Positions 34,609-42,875 of a DNA stretch of 64,000 nucleotides are shown one piece after another; the stretch's first letter is position 1, and every line of letters starts with the position of its first letter. Below the pieces are notes generated by a model. That model searched no databases and was not told the DNA's origin. It worked only from the letters and a program-made list of their open reading frames with translations. A program made the position numbers and the translations under genes. The stretch is taken from positions 62,001-126,000 of the forward strand of contig NZ_BLRH01000014.1 of the NCBI RefSeq assembly GCF_025996515.1, given 5' to 3'. The stretch is from Rhizohabitans arisaemae. GTDB lineage: Bacteria; Actinomycetota; Actinomycetes; Streptosporangiales; Streptosporangiaceae.

Positions 34609-36136
34609 CGGCCCCTATGCCGTCACGGTGAGCTGGGGTCAGGGCTTTCCGCTGTGCGTGGCTTACCCCGTGGTTGACACGAATGTAGAACGCCGTCCCA
34701 TAGAGGGCGGTGCCGAGGAGAATCATCGCCACGATGAACGGCCACTGGACGGCTTCCGGCAGATAGAGCGCGAGTATCCAGGAACGATCCTCGACTTCGA
34801 CGGTCTTCAAGATCCCGGCCACGACACCTTGCGCGACGCCGGGCAGCCAGGCGATCAGCAGGCATAGCGTCATGATCACGACCTGCTTCTTGGGGGGTTT
34901 GGGCTCGCCATCGTCCAGGCAGCCGCTGCTGAGCGGGACCTCGATGGAGGCCATGGTGGGGCCGCCGGCCGGGCTGCTCACCGCGAGGACCCCGTCGAAG
35001 GGGGCGAGCCTGCGTTCCAGCCCGTTCAGCCCGCTGCCCCGGGCGGGGTCGGCTCCGCCGCGGCCGTCGTCGGTCACGGTGACGCGCAGCATGCCGTCCC
35101 CGTCCCGCAGGTCGATCCAGACCTGGCCCGCCTCGGAGTGCTTGGCCGCGTTGGTGAGGAGCTCGCAGACGCTGAAGTAGACCGCGGCCTCGACCGCGGC
35201 GGCGGCGCGGCCGGTCAGCTCGACGTCGACCTTGACGTCCAGCCGGCTGTCCAGGGCGAGTGCCCGGACGGCGTCGCCCAGGCCGCGTTCGGCCAGGACG
35301 GGCGGGTGGATGCCGCGGACCACCCGGCGGAGTTCGCGCAGCGCCTCGGCGGAGGCGTCCCGGGTCTTGGCCAGGAGTGCTTTGGCCGCGTTCCCGTCTT
35401 TGTCGATCAGTTCCTCGGTGGCGCCCAGGGTGAGGCCGATGGCGACGAGCCGGGCCTGCACGGCGTCGTGCAGGTCGCGTTCGATGCGGCGCAGTTCGGC
35501 GGCCTGCAGGTCGGTGGCCTCGGTCCTGGTCTCGGTGAGCCTGCGCACCCGCTGGGCGAGGCGGGCCTTCCTGGTGGGGGAGAGCAGCAGCCGAGCCCAG
35601 TGATCGTGGACCTGGATGGCTTGCGGTGCCTCCAGGAAGGCGATCAGAGCACCGACCACGCCAACCAGGATCAGGAGAGGGTTCCTGGAGATCACTGTGG
35701 AGAGGCCGAGGGCGATCAAGGCGGGAGGAAGCAGCCCGAGGCCGATCCCGACCACCGGCTGACAGACAAGCCAGGCCAGGTCACGCCAGGTGGCCGGGTC
35801 GCTGAAGATCCACTGGAGGCGGAAGTGGAAGTTCGGCACCTTGGCCGTCTTGTAGAGCTTGCGGTCGTGCCGGTACCAGCCGTCGGCCTGGGGTACGGCC
35901 GGAGGCGGCTCCGGCAGATACGGCTCCGGGATTTCGATGCCGGACCACGTACGGGCCAGCCGCCGGGCGAGCTGTGCCGGTCTCCTGGCCAGCATGAGCG
36001 CCCACGGGATGACGAAGTAGAGACCGACTCCGGCCAGGAGCGAGGGTGCGATGATCACCACGCTCATGAGGAGTGCGGCGATCCCGAAGAGCGCCAGGAG
36101 GACACCCCTGCCGAGCGCCGTGAACTGTGTCCGCAT
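34589..36136 (-). CDS. Sensor histidine kinase 1 (HisKA_3, NarL/DesK type)
   Basis: 515 residues from the ATG at 36136, with GAGG just before it. Two N-terminal hydrophobic helices (~10-50), a loop with PDGWYRHD-type residues, two more helices (~125-170), then the dimerisation helix with phospho-accepting H223 (RRIERDLHDAVQARL), the ATPase with CELLTNAAKHS and DDGRGGADPARGSGLNGLERR, and two C-terminal helices. 34947-35552 is almost identical to the second kinase. Unlike that one, it has no response regulator next to it and may share the regulator at 38574. Confidence 0.88.
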   Translation of the reverse strand: MRTQFTALGRGVLLALFGIAALLMSVVIIAPSLLAGVGLYFVIPWALMLARRPAQLARRLARTWSGIEIPEPYLPEPPPAVPQADGWYRHDRKLYKTAKVPNFHFRLQWIFSDPATWRDLAWLVCQPVVGIGLGLLPPALIALGLSTVISRNPLLILVGVVGALIAFLEAPQAIQVHDHWARLLLSPTRKARLAQRVRRLTETRTEATDLQAAELRRIERDLHDAVQARLVAIGLTLGATEELIDKDGNAAKALLAKTRDASAEALRELRRVVRGIHPPVLAERGLGDAVRALALDSRLDVKVDVELTGRAAAAVEAAVYFSVCELLTNAAKHSEAGQVWIDLRDGDGMLRVTVTDDGRGGADPARGSGLNGLERRLAPFDGVLAVSSPAGGPTMASIEVPLSSGCLDDGEPKPPKKQVVIMTLCLLIAWLPGVAQGVVAGILKTVEVEDRSWILALYLPEAVQWPFIVAMILLGTALYGTAFYIRVNHGVSHAQRKALTPAHRDGIGAASRSPR

Positions 36137-36191
36137 GTCCTCAAGTCTCGCTGGGTCGAGGTGTGGGCGCAGTCCCCCTGGGACCACATCG

Positions 36192-36211
36192 GGGTGGGGT
36201 TAGCCCCACCC
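36192..36211 (-). promoter_or_regulatory. Palindrome upstream of histidine kinase 1
   Basis: GGGTGGGG-TTAG-CCCCACCC, a perfect 8-bp inverted repeat, lies 56 bp before the kinase start. The same 20 bases, preceded by GTCCCCCTGGGACCACA, occur at 40782-40801 before kinase 2. Likely the binding site of the shared LuxR-type response regulator. Confidence 0.6.
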
Positions 36212-36264
36212 TGTACGGGTCCAGGTGAGGCGAGGTTCCTCGCGGAAACGGACGAATGCCACCG

Positions 36265-36353
36265 TCACCCCCAGACGAACTCCGCATAGACGAACAGGAT
36301 CGGCGGGCAGAGAAGGAACGCCTGGCTGGTAACGGTCGCGACGACGGCGAGAC
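36265..36353 (-). pseudogene. Possible membrane-protein tail remnant
   Basis: After the immunity gene, another minus-strand frame reads NLSLAVVATVTSQAFLLC and continues PPILFVYAEFVWG to a TGA at 36267-36265. This looks like the final transmembrane helix of a membrane protein whose beginning is missing. It may be a scar of the toxin-immunity insertion. It has no start codon or ribosome site and could be chance. Confidence 0.25.
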
Positions 36354-36731
36354 TCAGGTTTCTGTGCCAGGTCGATAGGCGACTTCGTCCTCGCCCTCGT
36401 TCAACCCGAGGACCAGACTCCATTTAGTGCCGTTCGCAAGTAGGTTATATATTCTGTACGCAGTATCTGTCTGTGTCTGTGGGCCGTCTTGATTGACGCG
36501 TGTATCTTTAATTATGACGAGAAATCGGGAGGCTGCGACTTCTGGTGAGTCGTAGTCGTAAGGTTCATATTCATCAACCTGAAGCCAGACTCGGCCGCTG
36601 GTGTCGAACGGGAAGTATATCTCGCGCATCGGGGCATCCATCGGAGCGGCTTCAAGGATGGCTGACATCGTGTCCCGAACCTGGTCGATCGAGTCTTTGG
36701 TGCCTATATAGATGAGTTCTGAGCGGGACAT
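36354..36731 (-). CDS. Putative immunity protein for the adjacent toxin
   Basis: 125 residues from ATG 36731 (GGAG ten bases upstream; a TTG three codons earlier is possible). The protein is acidic, soluble and without a signal: SELIYIGTKDSIDQV near the start, DTSGRVWLQVDEYEPYDYDSPEVAASRFLVII in the middle. I do not recognise a family. It starts 14 bp after the toxin gene on the same strand, is of typical immunity-protein size and shares its low GC, so I infer that it neutralises the toxin in the cytosol. Confidence 0.6.
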   Translation of the reverse strand: MSRSELIYIGTKDSIDQVRDTMSAILEAAPMDAPMREIYFPFDTSGRVWLQVDEYEPYDYDSPEVAASRFLVIIKDTRVNQDGPQTQTDTAYRIYNLLANGTKWSLVLGLNEGEDEVAYRPGTET

Positions 36732-36744
36732 TGTCTGCAATCTC

Positions 36745-37620
36745 CTATTGTGGCCATGATATTTCGAAATCGTTTCCGATTATGAGTACTTCGTTGAGAT
36801 TTTGTCCGGCCTTGCGGAGCGCTTCCGACAGTCCGGATATTGCTCTTTCTCTGCTCATTCCGCTTGGTCTGACGTCCACCACAACGTTCCGAGACTGTCT
36901 TGTGGCAAGAATGATGCGTGTGGCCATCTTTGAAGGGTTGCTGGAGTTGATGCTCTTCATCTCGACGGTTGATTTTGTGTCATCGTGTATTGCGTCAGGT
37001 GAATTTTGGGCAGTTATGTGCTGTTGTGCCTCGTCTACTGAACGTAGGTTGATTTTGTGTCGGTCTCTTAGGTGCTCGGCTATGGTGCGCTCGGGTTTGT
37101 ATTTGAAATACTTATAGGGATTGTCTGTTGGGGCAACCCGTCCGCTGGTCAAAACACTTTCATACGAAGGGGGCGGGTCGTCCGTGCGATTTCCCTGTGT
37201 TTCGCGCGTAGGGAGGGGGATCAGCTCCTCGTCGGTCAGGGGTGCTTTTGTAAATATTCTGGATGATTGGGGGCGGCCCGGTTTCTGATTCCCCCGTTCG
37301 TCGATGTCGGCTGTCGGCCGGGTTGGCGTGAAGGGGATGGGCCCAATGGAGGGGGGAGGGGTGCCGAGGTGGTGGAGGTAGGTGTGGAGGGTTTGTTCGG
37401 CTTGGTGGAGGGTGGTGTGGAGGTCGTCGAGGGCTTTTCCAGCTACGGCAAGGAAGGCGAGTGCCTCGTGGGCTTCGGGGGAGGTGGAGCCGTGCAGGGT
37501 TGCGATCAGGACCGTGTGCATTTCGTGGAGCGCCTCGCCGGCGTTTGCCGCGTGGCGGCGGGTCTGCTCGGAGCCGCTGACCGCGGCTTCGAGCAGGGAT
37601 ATCACTTTTCCTAGCGACAC
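36745..37620 (-). CDS. Polymorphic toxin with CdiA-like nuclease C-terminus
   Basis: 291 residues from a GTG with GGAGA five bases upstream. Residues 1-85 are an all-helical, His/Leu-rich domain resembling small N-terminal trafficking domains of actinomycete polymorphic toxins; ~86-175 is a Pro-rich linker ending NPYKYFKYK. Residues ~180-291 (AEHLRDRHKINLRSVDEAQQH; DDTKSTVEMKSINSSNPSK; RNVVVDVRPSGMSRERA; EVLIIGNDFEISWP) resemble the CdiA C-terminal tRNase family; E220 and K222 form an ExK pair with D213/D214 upstream, as in PD-(D/E)xK-like nucleases. The first third is GC-rich but the C-terminal coding part is visibly AT-richer, as expected when toxin tips are exchanged. No signal peptide; the export route is unknown. 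Confidence 0.65.
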   Translation of the reverse strand: MSLGKVISLLEAAVSGSEQTRRHAANAGEALHEMHTVLIATLHGSTSPEAHEALAFLAVAGKALDDLHTTLHQAEQTLHTYLHHLGTPPPSIGPIPFTPTRPTADIDERGNQKPGRPQSSRIFTKAPLTDEELIPLPTRETQGNRTDDPPPSYESVLTSGRVAPTDNPYKYFKYKPERTIAEHLRDRHKINLRSVDEAQQHITAQNSPDAIHDDTKSTVEMKSINSSNPSKMATRIILATRQSRNVVVDVRPSGMSRERAISGLSEALRKAGQNLNEVLIIGNDFEISWPQ

Positions 37621-37807
37621 GGCGGTCTCCGGGGGAAGGCAATGTCAAGTGATAGGTCAGAAGAATCCTGGATGAGCCGTCAATAGTGAACAATTAGCGG
37701 ATTGTGGCTGTCAACTGACTTTCCGTGGTCGTGGTGGACCCGAGCCGCGTTCGGTGGCTTGATCGGGGCGGAGTAGCCTCGGGCGTGGTGAGACCGCGAG
37801 GGAAGGG

Positions 37808-38587
37808 ATGGACGTGGGCGAGTTTGTGCGCGTAGAGGTGGCGGATCGGATCGCGACGATTCGGCTGGACCGGCCGAAGATGAACGCCTTGAACAGCCAG
37901 GTGCAGAGGGAGATCGCCGAGGCTTCCGCGCAGGTCGACGCCGATCCCGAGGTGCACGCGGTGATCCTCTACGGCGGGGAGCGGGTCTTCGCGGCCGGGG
38001 CGGACATCAAGGAGATGGCCACGGTGACCTACGTCGACATGTCGGCCCGGTCGGTGGATCTGCAGGACTCCTTCACCGCGGTGGCGCGGATCGGCAAGCC
38101 GACGATCGCGGCGATCACCGGGTACGCGCTCGGCGGCGGGCTGGAGCTCGCCCTCTGCGCCGACTTCCGGATCCTGGGGGAGAGCGCCAAGGTGGGGCAG
38201 CCGGAGATCCTGCTCGGGATCATCCCGGGCGCGGGCGGCACCCAGCGGCTGCCCCGGCTGATCGGACCGGCGCGGGCCAAGGACCTGATTCTCACCGGCC
38301 GCCATGTGGGTGCAGCGGAGGCGCTGGCGATGGGCCTGGCCGACCGGGTGGTGCCGGACGCCGAGGTCTATCAGGCCGCCCTGGAGCTGGCCGGGCGGTT
38401 CGTCGGCGGCCCGACCGCGGCGGTGCGGGCGGCCAAGCAGGCGATCGACCGGGGTCTTGAGGTGGATCTCGCCACCGGTCTGGAGATCGAACGGCTGCAG
38501 TTCGCCGGGCTGTTCGCCACCGAGGACGCCAAGGAGGGCATGCGGGCCTTCGCGGAGAAGGCCAAGCCGGACTTCACCGGTCGTTGA
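37808..38587 (+). CDS. Enoyl-CoA hydratase
   Basis: 259 residues of the crotonase fold: MNALNSQVQREI at the N-terminus, oxyanion-hole strand AAGADIKEMA, and GYALGGGLELALCADFRI plus QPEILLGIIPGAGGTQRLPR, which carry the two catalytic glutamates of true hydratases. It hydrates trans-2-enoyl-CoA in beta-oxidation. AGGGAAGGG lies directly before the ATG. It stands alone on the plus strand among regulatory and toxin genes and its end overlaps the response regulator gene by 14 bp. The electron acceptor pair EtfBA is 10 kb away. Confidence 0.9.
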   Translation: MDVGEFVRVEVADRIATIRLDRPKMNALNSQVQREIAEASAQVDADPEVHAVILYGGERVFAAGADIKEMATVTYVDMSARSVDLQDSFTAVARIGKPTIAAITGYALGGGLELALCADFRILGESAKVGQPEILLGIIPGAGGTQRLPRLIGPARAKDLILTGRHVGAAEALAMGLADRVVPDAEVYQAALELAGRFVGGPTAAVRAAKQAIDRGLEVDLATGLEIERLQFAGLFATEDAKEGMRAFAEKAKPDFTGR

Positions 38588-39224
38588 GATAGGCGAGTAC
38601 GGCGAGTACGCGGCGGTTGTCGTCCTCGGACGGCGCGAGGTCGAACTTGGTGAAGATGCTCGCCGTGTGCTTGCCGACGGCTCCCTCGCTGATGTAGAGC
38701 CGTGCCGCGATGGCGGCGTTGGACCGCCCTTCGGCCATCAGGGTGAGCACCTCGTGTTCCCGGGGGGTGAGTTTGCCGAGTGGCTTGTGCACGGCGTTGC
38801 TGGCCAGCAGTTTGGCGATCACTTCGGGGTCCATCACGGTGCCCCCGGAGGCCACGCGGCGGACCGCGTCGACGAACTGCTCGGCGTTGAACACCCGGTC
38901 CTTGAGCAGGTATCCGATGGCGCCGGTGCCGTCGGCGAGCAGTTCCCGGGCGTAGAGCTGTTCCACGTGCTGGGAGAGGATGAGCACCGGGAGCCCGGGG
39001 ATCGCCCTTCTCGCGGCGAGTGCGGCCTGCAGGCCTTCGTCGGTGAAGGTGGGCGGGAGCCGTACGTCCACCACGGCCACGTCGGGGTGTCGCTCCACCA
39101 GGGCGCGGAGCAGCTCGGGCCCGCTCTCCACCGCCGCGACGATCTCGAACCCGTGTGCCTGCAGCAGATGGGTGAGACCGTCCCGCAGGAGGAAGAGGTC
39201 TTCGGCGAGCACCACGCGCATCAT
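38574..39224 (-). CDS. NarL/LuxR-family response regulator
   Basis: 216 residues. Receiver domain with acidic pocket (AED) and phospho-acceptor D53 (AVVDVRLPP), conserved K in YLLKDR, then a LuxR helix-turn-helix (KLTPREHEVLTLMAEGRSNAAIAARLYISEGAVGKHTASIFTK). The ATG at 39224 overlaps the stop of histidine kinase 2 (ATGA), so the pair is translationally coupled. It is phosphorylated by kinase 2 and perhaps also by kinase 1. The palindromes at 36192 and 40782 are candidate targets. Confidence 0.93.
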   Translation of the reverse strand: MMRVVLAEDLFLLRDGLTHLLQAHGFEIVAAVESGPELLRALVERHPDVAVVDVRLPPTFTDEGLQAALAARRAIPGLPVLILSQHVEQLYARELLADGTGAIGYLLKDRVFNAEQFVDAVRRVASGGTVMDPEVIAKLLASNAVHKPLGKLTPREHEVLTLMAEGRSNAAIAARLYISEGAVGKHTASIFTKFDLAPSEDDNRRVLAVLAYLNDR

Positions 39225-40726
39225 AGGGTGAGGGCTTTCCGTTTCGCTTCGCGGAGCTGGTGGTTGACCGGGATGAAGATCGCCGTGCTGTACAGGGCCG
39301 CTCCGATGAGGATCATCGCCACGATGAACGGCCACTGGACGGCTTCCGGCAGGTAGAGCGCCAGCAACCAGGAACGGTCCTCAGCGTTCACGAGCTTCAT
39401 GATGCCCGCCACGATTCCCTGCGGAAACGTCGGCAACCAGGCGATCGACAAGCATATCCCCATGAGGAGGAGTTCCCTGCGGGGCAGCTTGGACTTGAAT
39501 TCCCGCGAGCAGCCGCTGTTGAGCGGGACTTCGACGGAGGCCATGGTGGGGCCGCCGGCCGGGCTGCTCACCGCGAGGACCCCGTCGAAGGGGGCGAGCC
39601 TGCGTTCCAGCCCGTTCAGCCCGCTGCCCCGGGCGGGGTCGGCTCCGCCGCGGCCGTCGTCGGTCACGGTGACGCGCAGCATGCCGTCCCCGTCCCGCAG
39701 GTCGATCCAGACCTGGCCCGCCTCGGAGTGCTTGGCCGCGTTGGTGAGGAGCTCGCAGACGCTGAAGTAGACCGCGGCCTCGACCGCGGCGGCGGCGCGG
39801 CCGGTCAGCTCGACGTCGACCTTGACGTCCAGCCGGCTGTCCAGGGCGAGTGCCCGGACGGCGTCGCCCAGGCCGCGTTCGGCCAGGACGGGCGGGTGGA
39901 TGCCGCGGACCACCCGGCGGAGTTCGCGCAGCGCCTCGGCGGAGGCGTCCCGGGTCTTGGCCAGGAGTGCTTTGGCCGCGTTCCCGTCTTTGTCGATCAG
40001 TTCCTCGGTGGCGCCGAGGGTGAGGCCGATGGCGACGAGCCGGGCCTGGACGGCGTCGTGCAGGTCGCGTTCGATGCGGCGCAGTTCGGCGGCCTGCAGG
40101 TCGGTGGCCTCGGTCCTGGTCTCGGTGAGCCTGCGCACCCGCCGGGCGAGTACGGCCTGCCGGGTGGGGGAGAGCAGCAGCTGGCTCCAGCGGTTGTGCA
40201 CCTCGATCGCCCGGGACGCGTTCAGGAAGGTGAACAGCGCGCCGGCGACACCGATCACGGCCAGCAGGGGGTTCCCGGAGGCCAGGCCGAGGACGAACAA
40301 GGAGATCAGGAGAAGCGGCAGCATTCCGACGCCGATCCCGACGACCGGCTGCCAGAGCAGCCAGAGCAGGTCGCGCCAGGTGGCCGGGTCGCTGAAGACC
40401 CATTGGAGGCGGAGGTGGAGGTTCGGCACCTTGGCCGTCTTGTAAAGGGTGCGGTCGTGCCGGTACCAGCCGTCGGCCTGGGGTACGGCCGGAGGCGGCT
40501 TGGGCAGGTAGGGTTCGGGGATCTCTATGCCCGACCAGTCCCGGGCGAGCCGCCGGGCGTACCGGGCCGGACCTCTGGCCAGCATGAGCGCCCACGGCAT
40601 GAGGAAGTAGAGGCCGATCCCGACCAGGAGCGACGTCGTCAGGATCAGCACGCTCGTGAGAAGCGCGCGGATTCCGAGGAGCCCCAGCAGGACTCCTCTG
40701 CCCAGCGCCGTGAATTGTGTCCGCAT
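39221..40726 (-). CDS. Sensor histidine kinase 2 (HisKA_3, NarL/DesK type)
   Basis: 501 residues from ATG 40726. Same layout as kinase 1: N-terminal helices, H223 in RRIERDLHDAVQARL, ATPase motifs CELLTNAAKHS and DDGRGGADPARGSGLNGL, and two C-terminal helices (LYLPEAVQWPFIVAMILIGAALYST). 39537-40142 is nearly identical to kinase 1 at the DNA level, while the sensor and tail parts differ clearly. It is the cognate partner of the response regulator that follows with a four-base overlap. An ABC exporter is divergently transcribed and may be its target, as with many LiaS/DesK-like systems. Confidence 0.92.
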   Translation of the reverse strand: MRTQFTALGRGVLLGLLGIRALLTSVLILTTSLLVGIGLYFLMPWALMLARGPARYARRLARDWSGIEIPEPYLPKPPPAVPQADGWYRHDRTLYKTAKVPNLHLRLQWVFSDPATWRDLLWLLWQPVVGIGVGMLPLLLISLFVLGLASGNPLLAVIGVAGALFTFLNASRAIEVHNRWSQLLLSPTRQAVLARRVRRLTETRTEATDLQAAELRRIERDLHDAVQARLVAIGLTLGATEELIDKDGNAAKALLAKTRDASAEALRELRRVVRGIHPPVLAERGLGDAVRALALDSRLDVKVDVELTGRAAAAVEAAVYFSVCELLTNAAKHSEAGQVWIDLRDGDGMLRVTVTDDGRGGADPARGSGLNGLERRLAPFDGVLAVSSPAGGPTMASVEVPLNSGCSREFKSKLPRRELLLMGICLSIAWLPTFPQGIVAGIMKLVNAEDRSWLLALYLPEAVQWPFIVAMILIGAALYSTAIFIPVNHQLREAKRKALTL

Positions 40727-40781
40727 GTCCTTCAGTCTCGCTAGGCCGAGGCGCCGGCACAGTCCCCCTGGGACCACAACA

Positions 40782-40801
40782 GGGTGGGGTTAGCCCCACC
40801 C
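40782..40801. promoter_or_regulatory. Palindrome between kinase 2 and the ABC exporter
   Basis: GGGTGGGG-TTAG-CCCCACCC, identical to 36192-36211 and preceded by the same GTCCCCCTGGGACCACA. It lies between divergent genes, 56 bp before kinase 2 and 94 bp before the exporter ATPase, so a bound regulator could control both. Confidence 0.6.
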
Positions 40802-40894
40802 GCATATGGGAGGCCAGGTGGGGTGGGCCACCGCCACCGGATTGGGGAGCCAGTCGGATACCCGTGAACCGGCCGTCTTTCTAGCGTTTTTCTC

Positions 40895-41788
40895 GTGATT
40901 GAAGTCAAAAACCTGCACAAACAGTATCCAAACCATGTTGCGGTGCACGACGTCTCCTTCTCCGTCGCCGAAGGCGAGATCTTCGGGATCATCGGCCCGA
41001 ACGGTGCGGGAAAGACCACCACCGTGGAGTGCGTGGAGGGGTTGCGGGTACCCGACGGCGGAACCGTCTCGGTGCTGGGGCTCGACCCCCGGCGGGACGC
41101 CAAGGAGGTACGGCAGAGCCTCGGGGTGCAGCTCCAGGAGAGCTCACTGCCCGACAACCTGAAAGTGTGGGAGGCGCTCGACCTCTACTGCTCCTTCTAC
41201 CGCAAGCCCGCGAATCCGGACCGGCTGCTGGAGGACTGGGGGCTCACGGAGAAGCGGAACTCCCCGTTCGGGAAGCTCTCGGGCGGTCAGAAGCAGCGGC
41301 TGTTCATCGCGCTGGCCCTCGTCGGAAATCCCAGGATCGCCATCCTGGACGAGCTCACCACCGGGCTCGACCCGCAGGCGCGGCGGGACACCTGGGACCT
41401 CATCGAGGGGATCAGGGACTCCGGGGTGACCGTCGTGCTGGTGACGCATTTCATGGAGGAGGCCGAACGGCTCTGCGACCGGGTCGCGGTCATCGCCAAG
41501 GGCCGGGTCGTGGCCCTGGACACCCCGGCCGGCTTGATCGCGCAGGTCGAGTCCACCCAGCGGCTCCGGTTCCGGGGCGAGGTGGACGAGCGGATCCTCA
41601 AGGACCTGCCCGAGGTGAGCGAGGTGCACCGGACGGGTGACCAGGTGGTCGTCTCCGGCACCGGGGAACTGCTCCAGGTGGTGAGCCTGGTGCTCGCCCG
41701 GCACCGGATCGGCGTCCGCGACCTTCGTCTGGAGCGGGCGAGCCTGGACGACGTCTTCACCCACCTGACCGAGGGACGGACCTCATGA
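40895..41788 (+). CDS. ABC exporter ATPase, DrrA type
   Basis: 297 residues: Walker A GPNGAGKTTTVECVEGL, signature LSGGQKQRLFIALAL, Walker B IAILDELTTGLDPQARR and switch THFMEEAERLCDRVAVI, followed by the DrrA-like C-terminal domain (TQRLRFRGEVDERIL... LEDVF-type ending SLDDVFTHLT). The DELTTGLD form (Leu for Pro) is an unusual variant. Starts at GTG 40895. With the permease that overlaps it by four bases it should export a drug, lipid or peptide. Divergent from the kinase 2/regulator pair, a common detoxification layout. Confidence 0.88.
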   Translation: MIEVKNLHKQYPNHVAVHDVSFSVAEGEIFGIIGPNGAGKTTTVECVEGLRVPDGGTVSVLGLDPRRDAKEVRQSLGVQLQESSLPDNLKVWEALDLYCSFYRKPANPDRLLEDWGLTEKRNSPFGKLSGGQKQRLFIALALVGNPRIAILDELTTGLDPQARRDTWDLIEGIRDSGVTVVLVTHFMEEAERLCDRVAVIAKGRVVALDTPAGLIAQVESTQRLRFRGEVDERILKDLPEVSEVHRTGDQVVVSGTGELLQVVSLVLARHRIGVRDLRLERASLDDVFTHLTEGRTS

Positions 41789-42516
41789 AGAAGATGACCT
41801 TCGTCGAGCTGAAGCTGTTCCTCCGCGACCCGACCGCGGTCTTCTTCGGCCTGTTCTTCCCGACGGCGCTGCTGTTGCTGAACGGGCTCCTCCCGTTCAG
41901 CAAGGAGGCCAGCGAGGACCTGGGCGGTCTCCGGGGCATCGACATCGTCACCCCGATCATGGTCGGCATGGCGATCGCCCTGGTCGCCATCACCGTGCTC
42001 CCGGTCCACGTCGCGCAGTACCGGGAGCGGGGGGTTCTGCGCCGGATGGCGGTGACCCCGTTCCGCCCGTTCCTGCTGCTCGTCGCCCAGGTGGCCGTCC
42101 AGCTCTGCGCGATACTCGTCTCGGTGGGCCTGGTGATTCTGGTGGGGTGGCTCGCCTTCGACGTGAGCCCGCCGAAGAGCCCGCTCGCCTTCGTGCTGAG
42201 CCTGGTACTCGGCGTGGCCTCGCTCTTCTCCGTGGGATTCCTCGTCGCCGCGCGGGTCTCGACGGCCAAGTCGGCTCAGGGGATCGGCTCACTGGTCTTC
42301 TTCCCGATGCTCTTCTTCGCCGGGGTGTTCTTCCCGGTGGAGTTCATGCCGGAGATCGTGCAGCGCATCGGGGACTTCACCCCGCTCGGCGCGGTCGTCC
42401 AGGCGATGCGTGACTCCTGGACCGGCGCGTCGCTTGAGCCGCTGAACATCGCGGTCATGATCGGCATGGCCCTGATCGCCACCCCGGCCGCCCTCCGCCT
42501 GTTCCGCTGGGAGTGA
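41785..42516 (+). CDS. ABC exporter permease, ABC-2 type
   Basis: 243 residues with six hydrophobic helices: LFFPTALLLLNGLLPF, PIMVGMAIALVAITVLPV and later LVFFPMLFFAGVFFPVEFMPEIVQRIGDFTPLGAVVQAMRDSW, the conserved ABC-2 signature region with the VF-PxE pattern. The ATG overlaps the ATPase stop (ATGA). Two copies would form the channel with the ATPase. Followed by a strong terminator. Confidence 0.88.
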   Translation: MKKMTFVELKLFLRDPTAVFFGLFFPTALLLLNGLLPFSKEASEDLGGLRGIDIVTPIMVGMAIALVAITVLPVHVAQYRERGVLRRMAVTPFRPFLLLVAQVAVQLCAILVSVGLVILVGWLAFDVSPPKSPLAFVLSLVLGVASLFSVGFLVAARVSTAKSAQGIGSLVFFPMLFFAGVFFPVEFMPEIVQRIGDFTPLGAVVQAMRDSWTGASLEPLNIAVMIGMALIATPAALRLFRWE

Positions 42517-42539
42517 TCCCGCGTTCGCCGTCTCACCGG

Positions 42540-42582
42540 CCCTTGTGGTGTGCGCTGTTGGGGGGCGCGCACACCACAAGGG
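42540..42582 (+). terminator. 16-bp terminator after the ABC exporter
   Basis: CCCTTGTGGTGTGCGC (42540-42555) pairs perfectly with GCGCACACCACAAGGG (42567-42582) over an 11-base loop, 24 bp after the permease stop. The rest of the gap to 42876 shows no gene or recognisable site apart from the ribosome site before the next gene. Confidence 0.85.
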
Positions 42583-42875
42583 TCATTTCCTGCGCGCGGT
42601 ACGGGCTGCGCCGCTTTTCCCCGGCTTTCCCCGGCCCGTGTACCGGATCGCCGCTCGGATGCGCGAACAGGCCCGGTCACACGGCATGGGCGGCCCGTAA
42701 ACCCCGGCTCCGCCCGTACACCGCCCGTGTTCGGGTTGTCGGTGAGGCGTGGTGTTTCCAAGTCGGGCGGCGGCCGGTGCGGCGAGGCGGGTGAACCGGC
42801 GGCGCCCGTTCCCCGTGGAGGAGGGGGAGCAAACCGACCCGCGCCGAGTCGCGTGGGACGACTTAGGGTGGGGCC

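Noticed and set aside
36731-36745. Classical two-gene toxin-antitoxin (small toxin plus antitoxin) for the 36.4-37.6 kb pair
   Set aside because: The first protein is 291 residues with modular N-terminus, linker and CdiA-like tip, and the second has no DNA-binding domain; a secreted-type toxin with immunity fits better.
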